From: Eshraghiella sp964405265 | GTDB taxonomy: Bacteria; Bacillota; Clostridia; Lachnospirales; Lachnospiraceae | Assembly (NCBI GenBank): GCA_964405265.1 | Contig: CAYONC010000007.1 | Coordinates: 1 to 64,000, forward strand | Length of the DNA: 64,000 bases | Direction of reading: 5' to 3' | Shown here: positions 36,192 to 45,680 of the stretch, piece after piece | Position numbering within the stretch: the first letter of the stretch is position 1 | How the letters are laid out: every line of letters starts with the position of its first letter | Position numbers and translations under genes: made by a program | Notes under the pieces: model-generated | What the model was told of the DNA's origin: nothing | The model's database searches: none | The model's input: only the letters and a program-made list of their open reading frames with translations

Positions 36192-37127
36192 TTAACCGTT
36201 ATCGGTGCTTTTCTTGTTGAAATGGGCAATAACACCTGCGCCTGCAGCAAAAACGGCTCCTATCGCAAGCGTAATTCCCGATATAACAAATACCCTGCCT
36301 GATAAAGTGCTCTGAACGGCGTCAATTACTGCATCCACCATTACTCCGCCGCTTATCATGCTCTTTATATCAACAAATCCCACAACCGTTCCTGCAATAA
36401 CCAGTACTGCGCCTGCCACCACTGCCGGAACGGAAATATGAATCATCCATGCACCGGTATACCTGCGGTTAACAAGTATGAGCAGTACCGCAAGCATCAA
36501 TATGACTGCACCGACTATGATTAAAGTCGTGTCCGACGTAACGTTGCGGATTATGATAAACACGATATTCTCATCTTCAATTATTGTCTCCGTCGTAATT
36601 TTACCTATATTAAGCTCATCAATTGAAGCCTTAAGCTCTTCCCTGACTTCGGGAGTAATCTCAACATCCTTAAGCATTTCATTATCGGACTTTTCGATTA
36701 TGTCAACAATTTCATTAACATCTATGGTTACGCTTCCTTCTCCCGAATATATTACATCCGCATAATCGCCGAGAACCTCTGAGAAATAATCTGCCACGTC
36801 GTTATCAAGGAATTCTCTGATGTCATCCTTGGAAACGTCTTTAAATTCTTCATATTCAGTAAGCTCGTTATATACATAATCGGTAAGATTAACCTGTTCC
36901 CCGGAATCCACCAGCTCTGTGATATCCATATTGGCAACGTCAAACTCCCTTACAACTGTTCTTATGGTCTTTCTTGAACCAATCTGTCTTGCAAGCACAA
37001 GAAGCAGAAGAGACAGAATACCGACAAAAAGAAATACGCTTATCACGGCAGAGCCGGCTTTTTTCCCTGTGGTCCTTTCATTTACGCTGCCATTTTCAGG
37101 CTGTTCATAAATATTATCATTATCCAT
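36192..37127 (-). CDS. Membrane protein of unknown function
   Basis: The 311-residue protein has one N-terminal membrane helix (about 26-47) and an acidic extracellular region of about 150 residues rich in Asp, Glu and Ile (for example EEFKDVSKDDIREFL). Three C-terminal helices (about 203-222, 233-256, 277-302) and a short basic tail follow. I recognise no family. It is monocistronic and divergent from the MocR-type regulator gene. The soluble region looks like an extracellular sensor or scaffold, but no ligand motif is visible. Confidence 0.7.
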   Translation of the reverse strand: MDNDNIYEQPENGSVNERTTGKKAGSAVISVFLFVGILSLLLLVLARQIGSRKTIRTVVREFDVANMDITELVDSGEQVNLTDYVYNELTEYEEFKDVSKDDIREFLDNDVADYFSEVLGDYADVIYSGEGSVTIDVNEIVDIIEKSDNEMLKDVEITPEVREELKASIDELNIGKITTETIIEDENIVFIIIRNVTSDTTLIIVGAVILMLAVLLILVNRRYTGAWMIHISVPAVVAGAVLVIAGTVVGFVDIKSMISGGVMVDAVIDAVQSTLSGRVFVISGITLAIGAVFAAGAGVIAHFNKKSTDNG

Positions 37128-37197
37128 GCTGCAACATCCTTTCCATTACTTTTTTATTTTGATTATATTACATTTCAGATTATAGTAAAAGAGTTTT

Positions 37198-37226
37198 TTG
37201 ACATTCGTATGTATTTGTAATAAAAT
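37198..37226 (+). promoter_or_regulatory. Promoter of the MocR-type regulator/pyridoxamine kinase operon
   Basis: TTGACA (37198-37203) and TAAAAT (37221-37226) are 17 bases apart, a good sigma-A promoter. The expected start is near 37233, giving a leader of about 36 bases. Confidence 0.7.
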
Positions 37227-37268
37227 ATTCCGGACACGGATAACATCATTATAAAGAGGCTGAAAAGA

Positions 37269-38384
37269 ATGAAATACCGCATAGACAGCAGCTTAGGAAT
37301 ACCTTCATATCTCCAGCTGTATTACCTGCTGCGTGACGACATAACACACAATATATATCCTAACGGCTCCAAACTGCCTTCAAAACGTACTCTTGCAGAA
37401 GAGTGCTGTGTCAGCGTCATTACCGTGGAGCATGCATATTCCATACTGTGTGATGAAGGATATGCCGAACCGGTTGAAAGAAGCGGTTATTATGTAATAT
37501 ATAAAGAGAATGATTTCCGTTCATCCGGTGCGGACGTCCATGACAGCAGGATACATAACCGGCAAATTCATACCGGCAGCACGGCATTCCCATATTCGGT
37601 CCTTGCAAAGACAATGCGCAGGGTACTTTCTGAGTATGGTGAGGAAATACTTGTCAGAACTCCTCCGAAGGGTGCACCGCTTCTTCAGGATACAATCTGT
37701 TCCTACCTCAGACGCAGCAGCGGAATTGACGTATCACCCGAACAGATTATAATAGGTGCAGGGGCAGAGTATCTGTACAATATCATCATACAGCTTCTGG
37801 GACGTGACAGAGTATATGCTACGGAAAATCCATGCTATGATAAAATCAGACATGTGTATCTGTCATGCGGAATACATCCTGAAGCCCTTAAACTCGGAAA
37901 AGACGGCATTACCTCTGAAGAGCTGAATAAATCTGCCGCCACCGTACTTCATGTCACCCCGTTCCACAGTTTTCCGAGTAATGTATCAGCGGATGCATCC
38001 AAAAAAAATGAGTACATACGCTGGGCAAAGCAGCGCAATGCAATAATTATAGAAGATAATTACGATTCGGAGCTTACCGTATCAAAAAAACCGGAGGATG
38101 CCCTTTTTTCCATTGCTCCCGAAGGCATGGTAATTTATCTTAATACATTTTCAAAAACAATAGCCTCCTCAATAAGAGCCGGATATATGGTGCTTTCCGG
38201 AGAACTTTTGGAGCTGTATAACAAAAAGCTGTGCTTTTACTCCTGTACGGTTCCCGCTTTTGAACAGTATGTAATTGCAGAGCTGATTAATAATGGTGAT
38301 TTTGAACGACATATCAACAGAATAAGACGCGAAAGGCGTAAGCACATGGAAAAGCAAAAGGAGGAGAACGGTCATGAACTCTAA
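37269..38384 (+). CDS. MocR-type (PdxR-like) transcriptional regulator with shortened aminotransferase domain
   Basis: The 371-residue protein has a GntR winged helix (about 1-75, with KLPSKRTLAEECCVS) joined to a fold-type I aminotransferase-like domain. That domain has the PLP-contact segments EDNYDSEL and the Schiff-base Lys in NTFSKTIASS. MocR proteins sense pyridoxal phosphate. Typical members reach about 460-480 residues; this one ends soon after HINRIRRERRKHM and lacks about 90 residues of the C-terminal small domain. Its last 11 bases overlap the pyridoxamine kinase gene, so it probably regulates vitamin B6 salvage. Whether the shortening is ancestral or a recent loss cannot be told. 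Confidence 0.85.
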   Translation: MKYRIDSSLGIPSYLQLYYLLRDDITHNIYPNGSKLPSKRTLAEECCVSVITVEHAYSILCDEGYAEPVERSGYYVIYKENDFRSSGADVHDSRIHNRQIHTGSTAFPYSVLAKTMRRVLSEYGEEILVRTPPKGAPLLQDTICSYLRRSSGIDVSPEQIIIGAGAEYLYNIIIQLLGRDRVYATENPCYDKIRHVYLSCGIHPEALKLGKDGITSEELNKSAATVLHVTPFHSFPSNVSADASKKNEYIRWAKQRNAIIIEDNYDSELTVSKKPEDALFSIAPEGMVIYLNTFSKTIASSIRAGYMVLSGELLELYNKKLCFYSCTVPAFEQYVIAELINNGDFERHINRIRRERRKHMEKQKEENGHEL

Positions 38385-39219
38385 AAGAATTCTTACAGTA
38401 CAGGATATTTCATGCGTGGGAGAGTGTTCACTCACGGTTGCCCTGCCTGTAATTTCCGTATGCGGGGCAGAGACCTGCGTTATTCCGTCAGCCGTGCTTT
38501 CAACGCACACGGGCGGATTTAAGAATTATACATTCCGGAACCTCAGTGCCGACATTCCGAAAATTGCAAATCACTGGAAAAAAGAGGAAATCTTTTTTGA
38601 TGCCATATATACCGGATATCTCGGAAGTCCAAAGCAGACGGATTATGTCATTGATATAATGAATACCCTTGGAAATCCGAAGTGTATAAAAATCATTGAC
38701 CCCGTAATGGCGGACAACGGGAAATTATACAACGGATTTGATGAAAACTACGTCCTGTCCATAAAAAAGCTGTGTTCCATGGCTGATTTTCTTCTTCCGA
38801 ATATTTCTGAAGCCTGTCTTCTTACGAAAACGGAGTACAGAACCGATTACGACAGCAGGTACATCTCAGAGCTCGTCAGAAAACTTGCCGCCATTGGAAG
38901 CAAAAATATTATACTTACGGGTGTTTCCTATAATCCTGATAAAACAGGTGTAGTAATATATAACGGAAACAGTACATCCTATTACGAACACGACAGACTG
39001 CCGGGCTGCAGTCACGGCACCGGAGATGTGTATTCATCAGCATTTACCGGAGCATTAATGAATGATATATGTCCTGAGGCAGCTGCTGAAATTGCAGCTG
39101 ATTTCGTCCTTGAATGCATAAAGGAAACACGGAAATACGAAAATCACTGGTACGGAACACGATTTGAACCCGTACTTTACAGACTTCCGTTAATGATAAA
39201 TGATAAAAAAAAGAAATAA
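38374..39219 (+). CDS. Pyridoxamine/pyridoxal kinase family protein
   Basis: The 281-residue PfkB-fold kinase phosphorylates B6 vitamers to give PLP or PMP. The N terminus (RILTVQDISCVGECS), the DPVMADNGKLY segment and the GTGD motif with catalytic Asp in HGTGDVYSSAF are typical of PdxK/PdxY. It overlaps the MocR-type regulator by 11 bases, consistent with a B6 salvage operon controlled by PLP level. AGGAG lies seven bases before the ATG. The gene is followed closely by a convergent tRNA gene. Confidence 0.9.
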   Translation: MNSKRILTVQDISCVGECSLTVALPVISVCGAETCVIPSAVLSTHTGGFKNYTFRNLSADIPKIANHWKKEEIFFDAIYTGYLGSPKQTDYVIDIMNTLGNPKCIKIIDPVMADNGKLYNGFDENYVLSIKKLCSMADFLLPNISEACLLTKTEYRTDYDSRYISELVRKLAAIGSKNIILTGVSYNPDKTGVVIYNGNSTSYYEHDRLPGCSHGTGDVYSSAFTGALMNDICPEAAAEIAADFVLECIKETRKYENHWYGTRFEPVLYRLPLMINDKKKK

Positions 39220-39223
39220 AAAA

Positions 39224-39295
39224 AGCGCGAGACGGGGATCGAACCCGCGACCTTCTCCTTGGCAAGGAGACGCTCCACCACTGAGCCACTCGCGC
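39224..39295 (-). tRNA. tRNA-Gly (anticodon GCC)
   Basis: A 72-nt cloverleaf is read on the minus strand: acceptor GCGCGAG/CTCGCGC, D arm GCTC..GAGC, anticodon stem TCTCC/GGAGA with loop TTGCCAA, T arm GCGGG TTCGATC CCCGT, and discriminator U. No CCA is encoded. A T-run follows directly. Confidence 0.96.
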
Positions 39296-39327
39296 ATAAA
39301 TTATTGAAGTTTTTAACCACAAGTGAT

Positions 39328-39356
39328 AATATACTATAAGATATAATTTTTGTCAA
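39328..39356 (-). promoter_or_regulatory. Promoter of tRNA-Gly
   Basis: Consensus TTGACA (39356-39351) and TATATT (39333-39328) lie 17 bases apart on the minus strand, about 30 bases before the tRNA. Confidence 0.8.
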
Positions 39357-39380
39357 CCATGGTTTTTAATTTTTTTCGAT

Positions 39381-40070
39381 ATGATTAAGATAAAGCATAA
39401 GAACAGCCTCACACCGGGGGATATTCGTTCGATAACCGAGCTGTATGAAATATCTTCCTCACACGACAGCATGATATATGCCCCTGATTTTACCGGAGAC
39501 GGTTTTGTCATTGCATATTACCGTAAAAGAATAATAGGATTTCTTGAATACTTTTATACCGGTATTCCGGAGGTTTCCGTATGTGTACATCCCCTTTTCA
39601 GAAGAAAGGGAATCGGCAGCCGTCTTGTCAGAAAGCCGGCTTTTTCCGAATTTGTTCTTACAGGAAAGGATGACAGTCCGGGATTTGACGGTTTTGCCGC
39701 TGCCATCGGACTTACCCGCAGATATCATGAATATCTCATGAAATATGAGGGTGGTATGCTTCCATGCAGCACTGATGTAACATATGAGGAGGAATCCGGC
39801 CGTTTTTTTTCAGGCCCGCCGGATGCTGAAACAGCCTCATGCCGTATTTATGAAGAAGAATACACCGTTAACATATATGATGTTTTTGTCCCTGATGAAT
39901 TCAGGCGTATGGGATATGCTACCGGTCTTGTTTCGCATGTACTTAACGCTTATTATGATTCCGGAAAAAAAATCATTCTTCAGGTATCTGAACTTAACAC
40001 CGGTGCATATAAATTGTATCTCTCACTCGGATTCAGACCCATTGATTCCGTATTGTATTATACAAAGTAA
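39381..40070 (+). CDS. GNAT family N-acetyltransferase
   Basis: The 229-residue protein appears to contain two GNAT-like halves. The first has the acetyl-CoA loop HPLFRRKGIGSRLV (about 72-85) and the second DEFRRMGYATGLVSH (about 172-186) with a following LNTGAYKLYLSLGF. Acetyl-CoA-dependent acetylation of a small molecule or protein is expected; the acceptor is unknown. No good ribosome site is visible before the ATG, so translation may be weak or the start may differ. It precedes the DUF3810 gene by 17 bases on the same strand. Confidence 0.82.
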   Translation: MIKIKHKNSLTPGDIRSITELYEISSSHDSMIYAPDFTGDGFVIAYYRKRIIGFLEYFYTGIPEVSVCVHPLFRRKGIGSRLVRKPAFSEFVLTGKDDSPGFDGFAAAIGLTRRYHEYLMKYEGGMLPCSTDVTYEEESGRFFSGPPDAETASCRIYEEEYTVNIYDVFVPDEFRRMGYATGLVSHVLNAYYDSGKKIILQVSELNTGAYKLYLSLGFRPIDSVLYYTK

Positions 40071-40087
40071 GGACGTAAAGGCTTCAT

Positions 40088-41218
40088 ATGGAAAAGAATA
40101 AAAAAGAAGAACTTAAGTTTATTAATTACAGACTGTATGTAATAATTATAGTAATACTTGCTGCTTTTCTGATGGTTTTCAATGTAATGTACAGATGCAG
40201 CACGGCTTTTGCAACTTCTTTTTCAGATACCGTATTTATGCATGCATCAACGGTCATCAGTGCCATATTCTCAATATCCCCGGTACCTGTAATTGAACTG
40301 CTTATCTGTATTCTGACTGCTGCAGTGTTTTTTTCCGCCGGGCGTCTTATTTATCTTATAATAAGATATCACAAAAAAAGTAATATATTCCGTTTCAAAT
40401 ACCGGCTGAAAAAGTCTCTGCTGAATTATACCTGTATTCTGCTTGCCTGTCTTAACATATATTCCCTGAACTGCGGAGTCAACTGCTTCAGACTGAGCTT
40501 TGCCGCCGGTAATAATATCATAATACGCCGGCATACGACGGACGAACTTAAAGAGCTTGCAGACATCCTTATAGAAATGGCAAATGATTATTCAGAAAAC
40601 ATAACCACTGATGAAGCCGGACATTTCTGCATGGACCATGGTGAAGCTGAGGAAATTGCCGTGAGGTCGATGAAAAGTCTGAGCCGTAAATATCCTTGTC
40701 TTAAAAGCACTTATTTTAAGCCAAAGCCTGCAATGTTTTCAGAACTGATGTCTGTTACCCTCACTCTTGGTTACTATTCTCCTTACACCCTTGAGGCAAC
40801 ATATAACAAAAATGTCAGAGACATCGAAATTCCTTTTACACTGTGTCATGAGCTGGCACACACAAGCGGTTTTATGCTTGAGGATGAAGCAAATTACATC
40901 GGTTTTCTCGCCTGCACCTGTTCAGACAGTTATAACTTTAAGTACAGCGGTGTACTTGGTGTGATTACTTATGTACTTAATGATCTGTATGACTCAGTGG
41001 GCATCGCGGAATATCAGGAAATAATATCTTCTATGAATTCACAGACCGTATCAGACCTGAATTATATGTATTCTTATTGGGATGAATATGAAAACAAAAA
41101 AGCAGGCAAAATAGCAAATACCGTTTACGAGGGTTATCTTGCAACAACCGGTCAGTCCGATGGTCTTAAATCATACGGGCGGGTCACTGATTTGCTTCTT
41201 GCCTGCTATATTGACTGA
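40088..41218 (+). CDS. DUF3810 membrane metallopeptidase-like protein
   Basis: The 376-residue protein has three or so N-terminal membrane helices (about 17-37, 60-92, 117-135) and a C-terminal domain. That domain has the zinc-peptidase motif HELAH in CHELAHTSGFMLEDEANYIGF, where the downstream Glu residues could complete the metal site. This is the DUF3810 pattern. The catalytic face is probably outside the membrane. The substrate is unknown. It ends one base before the convergent DagK-like gene. Confidence 0.82.
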   Translation: MEKNKKEELKFINYRLYVIIIVILAAFLMVFNVMYRCSTAFATSFSDTVFMHASTVISAIFSISPVPVIELLICILTAAVFFSAGRLIYLIIRYHKKSNIFRFKYRLKKSLLNYTCILLACLNIYSLNCGVNCFRLSFAAGNNIIIRRHTTDELKELADILIEMANDYSENITTDEAGHFCMDHGEAEEIAVRSMKSLSRKYPCLKSTYFKPKPAMFSELMSVTLTLGYYSPYTLEATYNKNVRDIEIPFTLCHELAHTSGFMLEDEANYIGFLACTCSDSYNFKYSGVLGVITYVLNDLYDSVGIAEYQEIISSMNSQTVSDLNYMYSYWDEYENKKAGKIANTVYEGYLATTGQSDGLKSYGRVTDLLLACYID

Positions 41219-42121
41219 TTAATTATTTTTATCACCGGCAGTAATGATTTTTACTGCCTTAGGTACAACTTCGATTTCAACACGCTGATGCTCATCTGCA
41301 CACTCACCGTCAACGGTCCAGCATATTGAGTTATCACTTTCAAATACAACTTTGGATGCTTTAAATCTGTCTACCATCGGACTTTCCTGACTCTTGGAAA
41401 ACATTCCTGCCACTACCTGCTGAAGTTCAAGCGGGCTTTTAGGTTCCCTGACAAGCACTACTTCAAACAGACCGTCATCCATGCTTACCTTCTTTCCCGT
41501 TATTCCCTTAAATCCGGCTACGGACTTTGAATTTGCAACCATTCCGTATATATATCTGCCTGATATGGTTATATCATTGCAGGTAACGGTCATCTGGTAC
41601 GATTTTATCCTTGTAAGACTCTTCAGGCTCTCTATGACATATGCCTGATGTCCGAGTATATTCTTCATATTCTGTGATGTCCTGTACGAAACCTCCGTAA
41701 ACAGCCCAAAGGCGGCTACATAATTAAAGTATCTTCCGTTCATTTTTCCGATATCACAGCATAAATGATTTCCTGCTGCTATAAGCTTTGCCGCTTTCAG
41801 CATATCCTTGGGTATTCCGAGGCTTCCGGCATAATCATTTGTTGATCCTGCAGGAATATATCCTATTACCGGCCTTGTAAATCTGTGAGTCATAACTCCC
41901 GCAATAACTTCATTAACCGTTCCGTCACCGCCGCTGCATACGATAATATTATATTTTCCGTCTGCTTCGCACACATGGTCATATCCGTCAAGCGCACGCT
42001 GTGTGGGATAAATGGTTATCTCATATCCTGTCCTGACAAATATGTTAAGTATTCCTGCTAATTTATTCTTTATCTGCCCCTTACCCGAATGAGGATTGTA
42101 TACAAATAACATCTTTTTCAT
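41219..42121 (-). CDS. Diacylglycerol/lipid kinase family protein (DagK/YegS-like)
   Basis: The 300-residue cytoplasmic kinase has the YNPHSGKG start, the nucleotide motif GGDGTVNEV (about 68-76), and IPAGSTNDYA. These define the DagK catalytic domain, which phosphorylates diacylglycerol or a related lipid with ATP. I use the ATG at 42121; an upstream in-frame GTG (42136) is possible. It is 24 bases after licD on the same strand. Recycling of diacylglycerol released by lipoteichoic-acid-type synthesis is a plausible role. Confidence 0.88.
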   Translation of the reverse strand: MKKMLFVYNPHSGKGQIKNKLAGILNIFVRTGYEITIYPTQRALDGYDHVCEADGKYNIIVCSGGDGTVNEVIAGVMTHRFTRPVIGYIPAGSTNDYAGSLGIPKDMLKAAKLIAAGNHLCCDIGKMNGRYFNYVAAFGLFTEVSYRTSQNMKNILGHQAYVIESLKSLTRIKSYQMTVTCNDITISGRYIYGMVANSKSVAGFKGITGKKVSMDDGLFEVVLVREPKSPLELQQVVAGMFSKSQESPMVDRFKASKVVFESDNSICWTVDGECADEHQRVEIEVVPKAVKIITAGDKNN

Positions 42122-42145
42122 AAACTTCTCACACACCTGCCTGTC

Positions 42146-43006
42146 TTATTCTTCCTGAGTACCAAATTCAAGAATATATGGATAATGTGTCTTTCTCTTC
42201 TCTTCCGGCGGAAGCATCATATAATCTTCTCCATACAGATGGGTAAGATGAAGCTGCACATCCCGCGGAAACTTCATTTTAATCTCTTCAAACTGCATTG
42301 TCACACACGGAAACACGTCTTCGTAACGGTCTTCCTCCATATGTGGAGTTGTATCACATATATAGCTTATTTTTTCGGTCGGACTGCCATTATACCGTGT
42401 ACATGCCTTAATGCACTTTTCATGAAGCTTTCTTCTGTCCACTTTAAAAAACCTCATTACTCCGTGAACCCTGCGGCATATAAAAAGAATAATCTTCTTA
42501 AGTATTCCGCTCTGTGCAAGATATGGCTCCGGTACATTTCTCAATATCATGAGCTTACTCAGATACCATGCCCTCCATTGCTGGAAAAACCGTTTGATTA
42601 CGTTATCGGACAGATTATCATAAGGAAATACATCAAGAAATATTCCAAACGGACAGTCCGGAACTTCCTTCAGCGGATATTCCACAAATCGTGTTCCTCT
42701 GATACATATTCTTGAAGTCATGAGCGGATAATTTTCGTAATTAAAAGCGTTAAGCACATAATACTTATTCCCGTAATCCCTTTCCACTATTTCAAGAAGC
42801 CTGTCATAATCCTCCCTCGGAAGTCCGACATCAATGTCATCATCCCACGGGATGAAGCCGCCGTGCCTTACGGCACCGAGACACGTTCCTCCGAGACCGA
42901 AATAGCGAAGGTTATTATCTTCACATATTTTTATAAAATCCTTCAGTATTGATTTTTCTGCTTCTTTAAGCCTGTTAAGTTCACTTTCTTCATAAAACTC
43001 TGTCAT
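42146..43006 (-). CDS. LicD family phosphotransferase
   Basis: The 286-residue protein carries the LicD signature near the N terminus (GGTCLGAVRHGGFIPWDDDID). LicD proteins transfer phosphocholine or other phosphorylated groups onto teichoic acids or capsular sugars. The ATG at 43006 has GGAGG four bases upstream, better than an in-frame ATG five codons earlier. It is placed between a beta-CASP nuclease and a DagK-like kinase on the same strand. The transferred group is unknown, and no choline-uptake genes are near. Confidence 0.9.
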   Translation of the reverse strand: MTEFYEESELNRLKEAEKSILKDFIKICEDNNLRYFGLGGTCLGAVRHGGFIPWDDDIDVGLPREDYDRLLEIVERDYGNKYYVLNAFNYENYPLMTSRICIRGTRFVEYPLKEVPDCPFGIFLDVFPYDNLSDNVIKRFFQQWRAWYLSKLMILRNVPEPYLAQSGILKKIILFICRRVHGVMRFFKVDRRKLHEKCIKACTRYNGSPTEKISYICDTTPHMEEDRYEDVFPCVTMQFEEIKMKFPRDVQLHLTHLYGEDYMMLPPEEKRKTHYPYILEFGTQEE

Positions 43007-43063
43007 ATTGCCTCCATACACGTCGTTATACTAACACGTTTCGGTATTTTTAGCAAATAAAAC

Positions 43064-44659
43064 CTATCTGTCCCACTTATCGCACATTGAATTAATCTGA
43101 TCGGCAAATTTTGCAAGGTCCTTATTGGCGCCGCCCTCATTGTGCCTGATAACCGTAAGAAGTCTTCTTCCGGCGGCAAGAAGTCTTTCAAACACATCCG
43201 AAACCTTATGCTGAGATGTTTTCTTCTCAATTCGGATTCTGCTTCCTTCTTTTATGAATTTTCCTGCTGCAAGGTCATACACCGCACCGGAATACGGAGC
43301 TGCAGAAGGGATTCCGTATTCATGCTCCAGACATTCGGAAAAAGAATCCGCTACCTGTTCTTCTCCGTGTACGACAAATACCTGCTCCGGTTTGTTTTTA
43401 AAAGACGTTATCCACTTAATCAGACCATTTTTATCGGCGTGCCCGCTTACTCCATCAAGTTTCACAATCTCTGCCTTGACGTCAATCGTTTCACCGAACA
43501 GTTTTACCTCCGTTGCTCCGTCAAGAAGTATTCTTCCGAATGTTCCCACTGCCTGATATCCTACAAAGACCACGGTACATTCAGGGCGCCACAGGTTATG
43601 CTTGAGGTGGTGTCTGATTCTTCCTGCTTCGCACATTCCCGAAGCCGAAAGTATTACCTTGGGGCGGTTATCAAAATTAATTGCCTTGGAATCATTACTT
43701 GTTATTGACAGTGTAAGACCCTGAAACTGTATGGGATTAATCCCCTGTTCAACAAGCTCCATTGCTTCTTCATCAAAACAGCCGGCTATGTTCCTGTTAA
43801 ATATCCTTGTTGCTTCAACCGCCAGCGGACTGTCAACATATACGTGGAAATTATGTCCCTTAACCATGTTATCTGCTTTAATTTTTCGGAAATAATACAG
43901 CATCTCCTGAGTTCTTCCGACGGCAAAAGCAGGTATTACAACGTTGCCGCCGCGATCAAACGTTCTCTGGCATATATCTGCAAGCTCCTTCACATAATCA
44001 ACCTTGTCATTATGAAGTCTGTCTCCGTAAGTTGATTCCATTACCACGTAATCCGTTTCTGATATATATTGCGGATCATTAATTATTGGTCTGTTAATAT
44101 TTCCTATATCGCCTGAAAAAACAATTTTCTTCCGTACACCGTCCTCATCAAGCCATATTTCTATGCTTGCCGATCCTAAAAGGTGTCCGGCATCAGAAAA
44201 CCTTACCCTCAGTCCTTCAGATATGTCATAAACCCTGTCATATTCCATTGCGGCAAACAGATCTATCACGCCATCAGCATCATTCATGTCATAGAGAGGT
44301 TCTACAAATGCCTTTCCGGCACGCTGTCCTTTTCTGTTCTTCCATTCTGCTTCCGTCATCTGTATATGTGCCGAATCCCTGAGCATTATCTCACACAAGT
44401 CGGTTGTTGCCTCCGTGGCATACACCTGTCCTCTGAAGCCTCTTGCATAAAGCAGCGGCAGAAGTCCCGAATGGTCTATGTGTGCATGAGTGAGGAACAC
44501 ATAATCAATATCCGGCACCGGCACCGGTATTTCAGCATTCTCAAACTCATCATTTCCCTGCTCCATTCCGCAGTCAATAAGCATATTCTTACCGCATGCC
44601 TGAAGCACGTGACAGCTTCCCGTAACCTCATGGTCGGCTCCTACAAATGTAAGTATCAT
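43064..44659 (-). CDS. MBL-fold/beta-CASP RNA-processing hydrolase
   Basis: The 531-residue metallo-beta-lactamase-fold protein has the zinc motif THAHIDHSGLLPLLY (about 56-70), the SDAGHLLGS and FSGDIGN segments, and a beta-CASP domain with the GVSGHADKNGL motif. These are features of CPSF-73-like ribonucleases, and it probably acts on RNA in the cytoplasm. A basic C-terminal tail (about 465-531) may bind nucleic acid. It precedes licD by 57 bases and is divergent from the PAP2 gene. Confidence 0.88.
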   Translation of the reverse strand: MILTFVGADHEVTGSCHVLQACGKNMLIDCGMEQGNDEFENAEIPVPVPDIDYVFLTHAHIDHSGLLPLLYARGFRGQVYATEATTDLCEIMLRDSAHIQMTEAEWKNRKGQRAGKAFVEPLYDMNDADGVIDLFAAMEYDRVYDISEGLRVRFSDAGHLLGSASIEIWLDEDGVRKKIVFSGDIGNINRPIINDPQYISETDYVVMESTYGDRLHNDKVDYVKELADICQRTFDRGGNVVIPAFAVGRTQEMLYYFRKIKADNMVKGHNFHVYVDSPLAVEATRIFNRNIAGCFDEEAMELVEQGINPIQFQGLTLSITSNDSKAINFDNRPKVILSASGMCEAGRIRHHLKHNLWRPECTVVFVGYQAVGTFGRILLDGATEVKLFGETIDVKAEIVKLDGVSGHADKNGLIKWITSFKNKPEQVFVVHGEEQVADSFSECLEHEYGIPSAAPYSGAVYDLAAGKFIKEGSRIRIEKKTSQHKVSDVFERLLAAGRRLLTVIRHNEGGANKDLAKFADQINSMCDKWDR

Positions 44660-44774
44660 AAACAGCCCTCCGTTTTTTCATTATATGATATGATTATACT
44701 TTAATTTTTGCTGGACGTACAGAAGATTTTGACATAAAATGTGTATTGTCACAATAATCAAAAAGGAGATTACA

Positions 44775-45680
44775 ATGGAATTTTTATTATGGTTACAGAA
44801 CCACCGTACGCCCGTTATGGACAAAATAATGTCCCTTCTTACTTTTTTGGGAAGTGAATATGTGATTCTTGCGGTACTGTGCATACTCTTCTGGTGTGTC
44901 AATAAAAAAACCGCATACAAGACATGCTTTTCGTTCTTCCTCTCGGGTCTTGCGGTTCACGGACTTAAAATGGCATGCAGAATAGAGCGTCCTTTTATCA
45001 GGGACAGCAGGCTTCATCCTGTCGAAGCGGCAAGAGCCGATGCCACGGGCTATTCATTTCCAAGCGGACACACACAGGGTGCCGCCGGTCTTTATTCAAC
45101 GCTTGCTTTTCACTTCAAAAAGCTGTGGATATATATTGCAGGTTATTCAATAATCCTTCTTGTTATGTTCACAAGGCTGTATCTGGGATGTCATACGCCT
45201 GAAGACGTACTGGTGTCATTTGCGTTATCAGTTGTAATTGCATTTGTTGTCAACGCTTTTTTTGACCGGGTAAATTTTACAAAAAAAGTAAGGATAATTA
45301 CCATGGCTGTCATAGAAACCATTTCCGCACTTCTCATTGCATACTGTGCCTGTCTTGTCGCTTCAGGCAGAACAACCACCGGACTTGCAATGGACTGCTT
45401 TAAAGCTGCAGGAATCGGTCTCGGCTTTGGTCTTGCATGGTTCCTCGAAACGGAATATATTGATTTTGACCCTAAGGCAACCGGAACGTTATGGGGACAG
45501 ATACTTAAACTTATTATCGGAATAGCCGTCACTTTTGCACTCAAGGAAGGCATAAAGCTTATATCAGCCACATCCGTTGCCGTGAATATAATACGGTACT
45601 TCATGATGATTATGTGGGCCGTTGCCGTTTATCCTTTCATATTGAAAAAAATCAGTCAGAAGAATAATCAGAGGCAATAA
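44775..45680 (+). CDS. PAP2 superfamily membrane phosphatase
   Basis: The 301-residue protein has about seven membrane helices. The tripartite acid-phosphatase motif is present: K-x6-RP in KMACRIERPF, PSGH in SFPSGHTQGA, and R-x5-H-x3-D-like TRLYLGCHTPEDV. It probably dephosphorylates a lipid phosphate such as undecaprenyl pyrophosphate or phosphatidylglycerol phosphate. The start at 44775 has AGGAG seven bases upstream. Its 3' end overlaps the convergent yigZ-like gene by 29 bases. Confidence 0.9.
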   Translation: MEFLLWLQNHRTPVMDKIMSLLTFLGSEYVILAVLCILFWCVNKKTAYKTCFSFFLSGLAVHGLKMACRIERPFIRDSRLHPVEAARADATGYSFPSGHTQGAAGLYSTLAFHFKKLWIYIAGYSIILLVMFTRLYLGCHTPEDVLVSFALSVVIAFVVNAFFDRVNFTKKVRIITMAVIETISALLIAYCACLVASGRTTTGLAMDCFKAAGIGLGFGLAWFLETEYIDFDPKATGTLWGQILKLIIGIAVTFALKEGIKLISATSVAVNIIRYFMMIMWAVAVYPFILKKISQKNNQRQ

